Shown here piece by piece: positions 1 to 6,903 of a stretch of 10,725 bases of DNA (position 1 is its first letter; every line of letters begins with the position of its first letter). The translations under genes and the position numbers were made by a program. Source of the DNA: Anaerolineae bacterium (lineage in GTDB: Bacteria > Chloroflexota > Anaerolineae > B4-G1 > SLSP01); the NCBI GenBank assembly GCA_021107605.1, contig JAIOSN010000083.1, positions 1 to 10,725 of the forward strand, given 5' to 3'. The notes under the pieces are model-generated. The model did no database searches. It had not been told where the DNA came from and was given only the letters and a program-made list of their open reading frames with translations.

Positions 1-1322
1 ATCACCAGCACCGGATCGGCGACCCCGTTGTGGTTGGGTAGTTCCCACGGTGGAATGGTGGCGGCGTCGCTCAGCACCAGGTCGTCCCGCCGGGCGATAT
101 CGCGGCCCGCGCGCGTCCCCCAGACCAACCCCTCCAGCAAGGAGGTGCTGGCCAAACGGTTCGCGCCATGCACGCCCGTGCAACTCACCTCGCCCACTGC
201 GTACAGCCCTTCAATGCTGGAGCGCCCCCACGTATCCACATAGACGCCGCCGCAGAAGTAATGCGCCGCCGGCACCACGGGAATCGGATCTGTGGTCATA
301 TCCAGCCCCAGATTATGGCAGTAGTTGTAAATGGTGGGGAAGCGCGCGCGGATGCGGTCGGCATCCATCTCGGAAGCCAGGTCCAGTAGGACGTGCGGAG
401 CGCGCGTTTTGAGCAGTTCTTCGTGGATCGCGCGCGCCACCACGTCGCGCGGGGCCAGATCGCCCCACTTGGGCGCATACTCATCCATAAAATGCCGTCC
501 GTCCAGGGTATAGAGCCGCGCCCCTTCGCCGCGCACCGCCTCGGAAATCAGAAAGTTGCAACCACCGGCAAGCGCCAACGTCGTGGGGTGAAACTGCACA
601 AACTCGGCGTTGATGACGCGCGCTCCGGCACGGTACGCCATCGCCAACCCATCGCCGCGCGCCCCTTTCGGATTGCTGGTGTGGCGGTAAATCTGCCCCA
701 CGCCGCCGGTCGCCAGCACGGTGACCGGCGCCAGGATGCGATGAATCCGGACCTCGTCGCGTTCCAAGACGTAAGCGCCGTGGCAGATGATCGGCTCGTA
801 GACGGCGTAGGGATCACTGCTGTGATGCGAGGAAGTAATGAGATCCACCGCCGTCATGGAAGTACACAGCGTGACGTTGGGCAGTTCACGCAACCGGGCC
901 ACAAGCGCCTTCTCGATAGCCTGCCCGGTGGCATCGCCGACGTGCAGCACCCGCGAGACGGAATGTCCGCCCTCGCGCGTGTACGCGAGCGTGCCCTCCG
1001 CCGAATGGTCGAAGTCCACGCCGACCTCGTCGATGAGCACGCGCTGCACCAGATCGGGGCCTTCCTCAGCCAGCAGGTACACGCTCGCCGGCAGGCTCAG
1101 GCCGGCGCCGGCACGCAAAGTATCCTCGGCCAGCAGAGCGGCGGAGTCCTCGACCCCGCGTCCCACGATGCCCCCCTGCGCATACTTCGTGTTCGATTCT
1201 TCCAATGTGCGCGCCCGCGTCACAATGGTGATTTGACACTGGGTATCCTGTGCCAGGCGCAAGGCTGTCGCCGCCCCGGCAATTCCACAGCCAATAATCA
1301 GTACATCAGTTTCAATTGGCAT
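1..1322 (-). CDS. nadB: L-aspartate oxidase (NadB), 3' end outside window
   Basis: This FAD enzyme oxidises L-aspartate to iminoaspartate, the first step of de novo NAD synthesis, and passes it to quinolinate synthase in the cytoplasm. The visible 440 codons start MPIETDVLIIG. The dinucleotide-binding GxGxxG (GCGIAG) lies near residues 11-16, followed by the YAQGGI motif. Family active-site positions are all present: the REGGHS motif (Glu near 117), QFHPTTL (His245), the ISEAVRGEG motif (Arg264), PAAHYFCGG (His354) and GANRLAS (Arg389). This numbering runs close to that of the E. coli enzyme. The ATG has a GAGG (1328-1331) five bases upstream. The gene lies 120 bases behind the NadC-NadA fusion on the same strand and is probably cotranscribed with it. 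About 100 C-terminal residues, mainly the helical domain, fall beyond base 1. Identity is firm. A succinate dehydrogenase or fumarate reductase flavoprotein is the only alternative, and the pathway context excludes it. Confidence 0.96.
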   Translation of the reverse strand, partial: MPIETDVLIIGCGIAGAATALRLAQDTQCQITIVTRARTLEESNTKYAQGGIVGRGVEDSAALLAEDTLRAGAGLSLPASVYLLAEEGPDLVQRVLIDEVGVDFDHSAEGTLAYTREGGHSVSRVLHVGDATGQAIEKALVARLRELPNVTLCTSMTAVDLITSSHHSSDPYAVYEPIICHGAYVLERDEVRIHRILAPVTVLATGGVGQIYRHTSNPKGARGDGLAMAYRAGARVINAEFVQFHPTTLALAGGCNFLISEAVRGEGARLYTLDGRHFMDEYAPKWGDLAPRDVVARAIHEELLKTRAPHVLLDLASEMDADRIRARFPTIYNYCHNLGLDMTTDPIPVVPAAHYFCGGVYVDTWGRSSIEGLYAVGEVSCTGVHGANRLASTSLLEGLVWGTRAGRDIARRDDLVLSDAATIPPWELPNHNGVADPVLV

Positions 1323-1442
1323 ACTCGCCTCGAAGAGCTAAAACGTTATTCCAAACAAAATAATCCAATAATCAATGCGTCGCTTGATCTAATAGTATTG
1401 CGTATTCATTGCTGTTGGTATATTAGCGTAGATATCGCTGCT

Positions 1443-3356
1443 TTACAGTGCCAACATTCGCTCCAACGCGACCTGGGACCACTTGGTAGTTTCCTCGTCC
1501 ACGGTCACTTCGTTACGCATCTCGCCGTCGAGAAGCCCCGTCACCGTCGCCGCCAGGTTTGCCACGGTGATCTGGCTCATCGTCGCGCAATATGGCTCCA
1601 CATCCGTCAGAGGCACGAAGGTCTGCTCCGGATGTTCGCGCTGCAAGCGATGGACGAGACGGCTTTCGGTGCCGATGGCCCACACGGTGCCCGCTGGCGC
1701 AACCGCCACTTCGCGGATGATGCCCGCCGTCGAACCAGCGTCGTCGGCCAAGGCCACAACCTCGGCTCTGCACTCTGGATGTACAATGACGCGCACGTCC
1801 GGATAGCGTTCCCGCACGGCGCGGATGTGCTCCGGGCGGAAACGCTGGTGTACGTTGCAGGCGCCGGGCCACAATAGAACTTTCGCCTCGCGCAGCGCCG
1901 TGATATCGGGCGGAATCCGCACATCCCAGAGTAACATCTCCTCCAATGCAAATCCCATCTTGAGGGCAGTATTGCGTCCCAGGTGTTGGTCAGGGAAGAA
2001 GAATACGCGGGGCCGCTGCTCCAATGCCCACCGGATGACCTGCGCGGCGTTCCCCGACGTACAGACGATACCGCCGTGTCGCCCACAGAAAGATTTGAGC
2101 GCCGCCGAGGAATTGACGTAGGTGATAGGCGTGAAGGTCGACTCGACTGCATCAAAGGCCGTGTCCAACGCCCGCCAGGCCGTCAAGACAGCCTGTGGCG
2201 TCGCCGTGTCCGCCAGGTAACACCCCGCACTCGGATCGGGGATGAGCACGTGCTGCTCCGGCGGGGCGAGAATCGCCGCGACCTCCGCCATGAAATGCAC
2301 ACCGCAGAAGACAATGAACTCGGCGTCGGTCTGGGTGGCGGTGCGTGAGAGTTGGAGGGAATCGCCGCGATAATCCGCAAAAGCGATGACGTCATCGCGC
2401 TGGTAGTGGTGTCCCAGGATAACCAGGCGTTTCCCCAACGCCGCTTTGACATCGCGGATGCGCGCCGCCGGATCGGCGAGAGCGAGGGCGGCGGCAACCG
2501 GCTGCACTTTCATGCTGAGATCGAGCGCCTGCACCGAGTGGGTAATGGCACCGACCGAGATGTAGTTCACGCCGGTAGCAGCGACGTCTGCCGCCGTCTC
2601 CAAGGTCACGTTGCCAGAAGCTTCCAGGGGCACACGTCCCTCCGTCATAGCGACAGCCTCCCGCATGGTAGCCAGGTCCATGTTGTCCAGCAAGATGCGA
2701 TCCAACGGCGGTTCCATCGCCAGTGCTTCGCGCAACTCTTCCAGATCACGCACCTCCACCTCAATGGGTAACTCAGAATGCTGTATCCGGGCACGTTCCA
2801 CGGCCGGCGTGATCCCGCCCGCGCCGTCAATGTGGTTATCCTTGACCATCAGCATATCGAAGAGCGACATGCGGTGGTTCACGCCGCCGCCCATGCGCAC
2901 GGCGTACTTATCGAGCACCCGGTAACCGGGCAGTGTCTTGCGCGTATCCAGCAAGCTCGCCTGCGTCGTCGCGATAGCATCGACCAGGGTGCGTGTCGCG
3001 GTCGCTATCCCCGCTAGCCGTTGCAGGAAGTTGAGTACGATGCGCTCTGCCGCCAGCAGGGCCGGCCCCGGGCCGTACACCTCGGCCACAACCTCCCCGA
3101 CGACGACTTCCTGTCCGTCTGCGACGCGCGGCTCAAAACGGATGGAAGGATCAACGCGGTGCAAGATCGCTGCGGCAATAGGCAATCCGGCGATGACGCC
3201 CGGCGCCTTCGCCGTGATGCAGCCGTGCAGGATCACGGCGGGGTCCAACGTTGACGCACTGGTGGCATCCCCCGGCCCAATATCCTCTTCAATGGCAAGA
3301 TCAATCAGCGGATCCGCCGCAACGAGTAAGGTACGTACAGATTCATCATAGTCCAT
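1443..3356 (-). CDS. nadC-nadA: Fused NadC-NadA: nicotinate-nucleotide pyrophosphorylase and quinolinate synthase
   Basis: One uninterrupted 637-codon frame carries two enzymes of NAD synthesis. Residues 1 to about 285 are quinolinate phosphoribosyltransferase, which makes nicotinate mononucleotide from quinolinate and PRPP. Visible family residues are Arg105, the TRK motif at 138-140, NHR (His161, Arg162), Lys172 in MVKDNH, Glu201 and Asp224 in LLDNM. A short Ala-rich linker (about 286-300) leads to quinolinate synthase at about 300-637. This [4Fe-4S] enzyme condenses iminoaspartate with dihydroxyacetone phosphate. It shows GHHYQRDDVI, FCGVHFMAE, TYVNSSAALK, PDQHLGRN, WPGACNVH, HPEC and IGTES. 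The likely cluster ligands are Cys379, Cys500 and Cys590, with spacings of 121 and 90 that suit the long (Bacillus-type) NadA form. The start ATG has AGGAGG four bases upstream. NadA normally passes its product to a separate NadC, so the fusion places producer and consumer of quinolinate on one chain. Both domain calls are firm. The chain could still be cleaved in vivo. Confidence 0.95.
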   Translation of the reverse strand: MDYDESVRTLLVAADPLIDLAIEEDIGPGDATSASTLDPAVILHGCITAKAPGVIAGLPIAAAILHRVDPSIRFEPRVADGQEVVVGEVVAEVYGPGPALLAAERIVLNFLQRLAGIATATRTLVDAIATTQASLLDTRKTLPGYRVLDKYAVRMGGGVNHRMSLFDMLMVKDNHIDGAGGITPAVERARIQHSELPIEVEVRDLEELREALAMEPPLDRILLDNMDLATMREAVAMTEGRVPLEASGNVTLETAADVAATGVNYISVGAITHSVQALDLSMKVQPVAAALALADPAARIRDVKAALGKRLVILGHHYQRDDVIAFADYRGDSLQLSRTATQTDAEFIVFCGVHFMAEVAAILAPPEQHVLIPDPSAGCYLADTATPQAVLTAWRALDTAFDAVESTFTPITYVNSSAALKSFCGRHGGIVCTSGNAAQVIRWALEQRPRVFFFPDQHLGRNTALKMGFALEEMLLWDVRIPPDITALREAKVLLWPGACNVHQRFRPEHIRAVRERYPDVRVIVHPECRAEVVALADDAGSTAGIIREVAVAPAGTVWAIGTESRLVHRLQREHPEQTFVPLTDVEPYCATMSQITVANLAATVTGLLDGEMRNEVTVDEETTKWSQVALERMLAL

Positions 3357-3360
3357 AATG

Positions 3361-3366
3361 CCTCCT
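3361..3366 (-). promoter_or_regulatory. Ribosome binding site of the nadC-nadA fusion gene
   Basis: Read on the minus strand, a complete AGGAGG lies four bases before the ATG at 3356. It supports this start over any internal NadC start. Confidence 0.75.
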
Positions 3367-3415
3367 ACTTCACACCCGGGTAACGCTCACCTGCGTCCTC
3401 TGAGACTTGCATGCT

Positions 3416-3443
3416 ATTGTAATCCAACCTTCCCGTTTGTCCA
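3416..3443 (-). promoter_or_regulatory. Predicted sigma-70 promoter of the nad operon
   Basis: On the minus strand a TGGACA hexamer (3438-3443, one mismatch from TTGACA) is separated by 16 bases from TACAAT (3416-3421, one mismatch from TATAAT). Transcription would start near 3409 and give a leader of about 50 bases before the fusion gene. No known NAD-repressor box was recognised. Nothing else in the leader resembles a riboswitch. Confidence 0.5.
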
Positions 3444-3515
3444 TGAGTTACAGGTTGCAAGTTGTCGTCAAATCCGAAAGTCACACGACAGGCGCACTAT
3501 TTGCGTGCTTGGATG

Positions 3516-3531
3516 GTGTGCATAAGCACAC
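3516..3531. repeat. Short inverted repeat (6+4+6) in the nad/rlo intergenic region
   Basis: GTGTGC and GCACAC flank an ATAA loop perfectly. No T-run follows on either strand, so it is not an obvious terminator. It lies about 70 bases upstream of the predicted nad promoter and could be an operator half-site pair or simply chance. Confidence 0.3.
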
Positions 3532-3596
3532 GGCGTCTCCTTGCGAAAATAGTCAACGGGTTTAGCCGTGCTCATCGGCAGCGACTGCAAGCCTAG

Positions 3597-3777
3597 CGCC
3601 TGAGTCCACTCCGCGACATGACCTCGCTGATTAGTCTCCCGCACAGCCGCCTGGCCCTGGCCGATCTCTACAAACCACCGCTCACCGCCTTCGGAGCCAA
3701 TACACGTGGAGCGCTGGCGTAGTGGCGAACAAGTTGAGGAGCTGCTGGCGTTCGTGGAAACGCTGGTTGTGCGGTAA
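3597..3777 (+). pseudogene. Possible gene fossil between the nad and rlo operons
   Basis: The 545-base spacer between the two operons holds no intact gene. Within it a plausible coding stretch runs in one frame from a stop at 3594 through ATG 3618 to a TAG at 3720-3722. Around 3700 it seems to continue in another frame, reading VERWRSGEQVEELL and ending at TAA 3775-3777. The two pieces together would form a protein C-terminus broken by a frameshift. I do not recognise the family. The rest of the spacer (3444-3596) shows only scattered stops and the small inverted repeat at 3516-3531. This is a weak call based on the protein-like composition of the translation. Confidence 0.25.
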
Positions 3778-3781
3778 GTGG

Positions 3782-3809
3782 ATGCTGAATACTCAATGCT
3801 GGATGTTGA
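3782..3809 (+). repeat. Four degenerate 7-bp tandem repeats abutting the rloA promoter
   Basis: The units read ATGCTGA, ATACTCA, ATGCTGG and ATGTTGA back to back. The last one supplies the first four bases of the -35 hexamer of the rloA promoter. The units differ at one to three positions each, so this is an old or diverged array. Loss or gain of a unit would change the sequence just upstream of the promoter. Confidence 0.5.
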
Positions 3810-3834
3810 CAGGTGGACTGAAATGTGCTAATAT
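3806..3834 (+). promoter_or_regulatory. Strong predicted sigma-70 promoter of rloA-rloB
   Basis: A perfect TTGACA (3806-3811) is followed by a 17-base spacer and TAATAT (3829-3834). The spacer ends in TGC, so TG lies one base upstream of the -10, as in extended -10 promoters. Transcription would begin around 3841 and give a leader of about 60 bases. The bases around the start (3829-3880) are clearly AT-rich. Confidence 0.7.
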
Positions 3835-3902
3835 ACATCACAAGACCCGCTATTCGAGAATTTTCTACAAAAATAGCATATTAGAAAGAGGGAGGGGGCG
3901 CC

Positions 3903-5243
3903 ATGTTAATCGAGTTTAGTGTCGGTAACTACCGTTCGTTCAAAGAGCCGGTGACGTTGAGCATGTTGGCCGCTAAGCTGCGCGCTGGAGATAAAACGGT
4001 AACTGCTAACAACGTTTTTGAGGCAGAAGGCTTACGGATGTTGCGGAGCGCAGCCATCTATGGGGCTAATGCCAGCGGCAAAAGCAACCTGATCCGGGCT
4101 ATGGGCTTTATGCGCACCTTTGTATTGCGCTCATCCAAGGAATCTCAAGTGGGTGAACCTACCCGGGTGGAGCCGTTTCGCCTGAGCACCAAGACGCTGG
4201 ATAAACCATCCTATTTCCAAATCATTTTCACACTGAACGGCAAACGTTATCGTTATGGCTTTGAACTCGACGGGCAACGAGTGCATGCCGAATGGCTCTA
4301 TCACACAGCGAAGCGCGAAAGCCGTCTGTTCATCCGCGAGGGCGACGAGTACGAGATTTCCAGTATTTTCAAAGAAGGGCGCGGCCTGGAGCAACACACT
4401 CGTGATAATGCCCTGTTTCTTTCCGTGGTAGCGCAGTTCAACGGGCCTCTGACTATAGCTATTCTAAACTGGTTCAGAACAGGGTCTAATATTATTTTCG
4501 GTTTGGAAAATGCTGCATACGGTGGCTTTACAATGAGTCGTTTTGAGAAAGATGCAGCATTTCGCCAACGTGTGTTGGCCTTTGTGCGTAAGGCTGATTT
4601 AGGGATTTCTGGTATCAATATTGATAAGCGTCCCTTTGCTGAATCCCAAATCCCTGAAGAGTTGCGGGGTGCTATGGAGCAATTGGTAAAAAAATTCGCT
4701 GAGCAGTTAATCGGGAAAGGTGAAAGTAGTCAGGGAGATGTTTTAGTCAGTCGAGTAAAAACGACCCACAAGGTATTTGATCAAGAAAATAACCCCGTAG
4801 AGGAAATAGCAGTTTTTGACATGCAAGAACAGGAATCGCAGGGCACACGAAAGTTTTTTTTCCTTTCTGGTCCAATCTTGGATACTTTAGAGAAAGGCAA
4901 GGTACTGGTCATCGACGAAATGGAAGCCCGCTTTCATCCTTTTCTCACACGGGCTATTATTGCACTATTTAACTCTTCCCAGACCAACCCCCGGAACGCC
5001 CAATTGATCTTCGCTACTCACGATACCGGCTTGCTCAACAAGCGTTTCTTCCGCCGTGATCAAATCTGGTTTACCGAAAAAGACCGCTACGGCGCGACGG
5101 ATCTTTACTCTTTAGCTGAGTTGCAAATCCGCTATGATGCCTCGTTTGACAAGGACTACATTGCCGGTAAATACGGTGCGGTGCCGTTCATCGGTGGCTT
5201 GCGAGCATTGTTTGAGGAGCGAGCTGGTGCCGAGGACGCCTAA
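3903..5243 (+). CDS. rloA: RloA/AbiLi-like AAA15 family ATPase
   Basis: This 446-residue protein has an SMC/ABC-like ATPase head, of the type paired with a nuclease-like partner in phage defence systems such as AbiL. Residues 1-20 (MLIEFSVGNYRSFKE) are the typical opening strand of AAA15 proteins. The Walker A motif GANASGKSN is at 54-62. An AT-rich middle region (about residues 180-315) separates it from a C-terminal half with FFLSGP, Walker B VLVIDEME (Asp338, Glu339) and the switch histidine in FATHDTG (His373). GGAGG at 3891-3895 lies seven bases before the ATG, and a near-consensus promoter is further upstream. The rloB-like gene overlaps its 3' end. The architecture is known from rlo genes of type I restriction loci. 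A role in abortive infection is inferred from the family and from the neighbouring broken hsdM. A T8 tract (4854-4861) in the frame could slip. Confidence 0.9.
   Translation: MLIEFSVGNYRSFKEPVTLSMLAAKLRAGDKTVTANNVFEAEGLRMLRSAAIYGANASGKSNLIRAMGFMRTFVLRSSKESQVGEPTRVEPFRLSTKTLDKPSYFQIIFTLNGKRYRYGFELDGQRVHAEWLYHTAKRESRLFIREGDEYEISSIFKEGRGLEQHTRDNALFLSVVAQFNGPLTIAILNWFRTGSNIIFGLENAAYGGFTMSRFEKDAAFRQRVLAFVRKADLGISGINIDKRPFAESQIPEELRGAMEQLVKKFAEQLIGKGESSQGDVLVSRVKTTHKVFDQENNPVEEIAVFDMQEQESQGTRKFFFLSGPILDTLEKGKVLVIDEMEARFHPFLTRAIIALFNSSQTNPRNAQLIFATHDTGLLNKRFFRRDQIWFTEKDRYGATDLYSLAELQIRYDASFDKDYIAGKYGAVPFIGGLRALFEERAGAEDA
5214..5219 (+). promoter_or_regulatory. Ribosome binding site that fixes the rloB start
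   Basis: GAGGAG lies inside the 3' end of rloA, seven bases before the GTG at 5227. It decides the rloB start. The alternative ATG at 5134 would add 31 residues of translation that is out of frame with rloA and unlike the family. Confidence 0.65.
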
Positions 5244-5868
5244 ACCGAGCGGACGTAAGCGTTTGCCGGATAAGGGCCGCCGCTTCTCAGAGCGGCGCGC
5301 CGTCAATACCCGGCCAGTGCCCGCCAGGTTTCTGATTGTGTGTGAAGGAGCTCAGACGGAGAAAAACTACTTTGAAAGTTTTGAGCTGGCAGTGCGCTTC
5401 AAAATTACCGTAAAGGTGATAGGGTTAGGTGACAATACGCTGAACCTTGTGAGCCAAACATGCAAGTTGATGCGCCAGGGTGATTATACGCAGGTCTGGT
5501 GTGTCTTTGACCGTGACAGTTTCCCCGCCGGACAGTTCAACGCCGCGCTGGAACTCGCGCAACGCGAGGGTATCCAAGTCGCTTACTCCAACGAAGCTTT
5601 TGAGCTCTGGTATTTGTTGCACTTCCACTATCACAGTGCTGCCACCTCGCGCGCCTTGTACGGGCCGCTGCTCACCGAGCGCCTGGGCAGACCTTACCGC
5701 AAGAACGCGCCGGATATGTACGACCAGCTTCTGGAGCGACAGCCCGACGCTATCCAGAATGCCCAAACGCTCTGGGAGTCTTATGGGTCTGATCACAACC
5801 CCGAAAAAGACAACCCCAGCACGACCGTATATTTGCTGGTACAGGAACTTAACCGCCACGCGCGTTAG
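5227..5868 (+). CDS. rloB: RloB/AbiLii-like TOPRIM-type protein
   Basis: This is the partner of the preceding ATPase, and the pair has the ATPase-plus-TOPRIM logic of OLD-like and AbiL defence systems. With the GTG start it has 213 residues. A basic N-terminus (about residues 1-33) is followed by FLIVCEGAQTEKNYF (about 34-48), which carries the acidic Glu40 of the TOPRIM-like motif. Next are VWCVFDRDSF (Asp94, Asp96), the RloB hallmark SNEAFELWYLLHF, and NPSTTVY near the C-terminus. The start codon lies inside rloA, with a 17-base overlap that implies translational coupling. Acting as a nuclease once the ATPase senses infection is inferred from related systems. The sequence shows the acidic residues but not the activity. 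Family assignment is good. The exact start rests on the ribosome binding site and on the lack of family-like sequence upstream of it. Confidence 0.87.
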   Translation: MPRTPKPSGRKRLPDKGRRFSERRAVNTRPVPARFLIVCEGAQTEKNYFESFELAVRFKITVKVIGLGDNTLNLVSQTCKLMRQGDYTQVWCVFDRDSFPAGQFNAALELAQREGIQVAYSNEAFELWYLLHFHYHSAATSRALYGPLLTERLGRPYRKNAPDMYDQLLERQPDAIQNAQTLWESYGSDHNPEKDNPSTTVYLLVQELNRHAR

Positions 5869-5902
5869 GAATCTGAAACGCCAGGATAAGAACAAAAAAA
5901 AT

Positions 5903-5930
5903 CTTAGCGCCCCTGCGGCTTGGCGTTAAA
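5903..5930 (+). repeat. Possible dispersed intergenic repeat unit before the hsdM remnant
   Basis: The stretch beginning CTTAGCGCCCCTGCGG and ending GGCGTTAAA follows an A8 run. It resembles the GCG-rich, TTAAA-ending intergenic sequences that recur in many environmental genomes. Only one copy is in the window, so the call rests on recollection of that style and not on copies seen here. It marks the junction between rloB and the hsdM remnant. Confidence 0.25.
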
Positions 5931-5941
5931 GAAGAGGCAAA

Positions 5942-6653
5942 ATGCTCACTGACCCCAAACTACGCAGTCAAGTTGACCAACTGTGGGACGGGCGATCTCA
6001 CCAATCCACTGGACGCCATCGAGCAGTTTTCGTATCTGCTCTTCCTCAAGCAGCTGGATGACGCCGAGCAGCAGAACGAGCGCCGCGCGCAACGCCTGGG
6101 CGAACCCTACACGCCGGCGATCTCGTCCGAGCCGCACTGGAGCACCTGGACGCATTACACCACCGCTGATACACTCCAGCACGTACGCGAAAAGGTTTTC
6201 CCCTGGCTCAAGACGCTGGGCGGCAACGGCAGCTCCTTCGAGCGCTACATGCAAAACGCGGAGTTCAAGATCAACAAGCCCAACCTGCTCGTCGAGGCAT
6301 GCGCGTTCATCAACCAGATGCGCATCGCCGAGCAGAACCAGGATGTGCAGGGCAATCTCTACGAGTATCTGCTCAGCTATCTCAACACGGCGGGACGCAA
6401 CGGGCAGTTCCGCACTCCTCGACACATCATCCGCATGATGGCGCAGATGATCGCCCACGAGCGCATCGGCGATCTGGCGGCGGGGACATGTGGCTTTCTG
6501 GTGAACGCCTACCAGTACATCATGAACCCGCCCTTCAAGGAAGCGGTAGACAAGGGCGAGATGGAGCCAAGCGAGATTGTAAGGCAGACGGTATACTTTG
6601 GTCAGATTATGGCCCGGAGTATGCCGGGGGGCCGGACAGCCCTTCAGATGTAG
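5942..6653 (+). pseudogene. hsdM: Type I restriction-modification DNA methyltransferase subunit (hsdM), broken
   Basis: The start reads MLTDPKLRSQVDQLW, the classic HsdM N-terminus, with GAGG upstream at 5934-5937. At about 5987 the frame is lost. The expected residues before the TGGISNP-like motif are missing, which fits a deletion of about 11 bases, and the frame through the TGDLTNP codons (from 5988) carries on. From there DAIEQFSYLLFLKQLDDAE, GNLYEYLLSYL and FRTPRHIIRMM are recognisable HsdM, including SAM-binding motif I (DLAAGTCGFL). VNAYQYI is then joined straight to MNPPFKEAVDKG, the catalytic NPPF motif, so the roughly 100 residues that normally lie between the two motifs are gone. 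After about residue 200 the translation no longer matches HsdM and stops at a TAG. The target-recognition region is absent. The product cannot be a working methyltransferase. No hsdS or hsdR is visible in the window. Confidence 0.88.
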
Positions 6654-6821
6654 TTTGAGAATGAAGGGAAATCTATAAACAAGGCCAAGCATTGGTGGGA
6701 TTTGCTAGTTGAGAGAATGGAGAGTGACGGCTGGCTGACAACCCAGGACGGCGAGGAAAACGCAGGCAAGGCTGGTACGCCAGAACGGGCGCTGGCGCGG
6801 CGGATTCGACAAAGTGAATGA
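6654..6821 (+). pseudogene. Unassigned coding remnant in frame behind the hsdM stop
   Basis: Past the TAG at 6651 the same frame stays open to a TGA at 6819-6821. It reads as protein-like sequence, with HWWDLLVERM, DGWLTTQDGEE and a basic end RALARRIRQSE. Together with the unmatched residues before the TAG (EIVRQTVYFGQIM onward) it could be the tail of a second gene that became joined to hsdM by the deletion, interrupted by one stop. I do not recognise the family. No start codon with a ribosome binding site precedes it. Confidence 0.35.
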
Positions 6822-6903
6822 GGAATGGTGAAGAGTTGCATGATCAGTATGTGCTATATGGCACAACTATGATTATCTGCCAGAACAAAGTGAATAGGGA
6901 GAA

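Noticed and set aside
1323..1442. A separate promoter for nadB
   Set aside because: AT-rich hexamers such as TTGATT occur, but no pair with good spacing and match was found.
393..1877. Long plus-strand reading frame of 494 codons
   Set aside because: It runs antisense across nadB and into the fusion gene and has no family-like motif. The minus-strand genes have clear catalytic motifs and account for this DNA.
3516..3531. Inverted repeat read as a terminator
   Set aside because: No T-run follows it on either strand, and it does not lie at a gene end.
3722..3919. 65-codon frame overlapping the rloA promoter
   Set aside because: It starts at GTG with no ribosome binding site, spans the near-consensus promoter and overlaps rloA. 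It is probably noise or part of the fossil.
5134..5226. ATG 5134 as the start of the rloB-like gene
   Set aside because: It would add 31 residues unlike the family. GAGGAG at 5214-5219 points to GTG 5227.
6299..6658. Alternate-frame reading frame across the hsdM remnant
   Set aside because: It is a shadow of the HsdM frame, which carries recognisable motifs.
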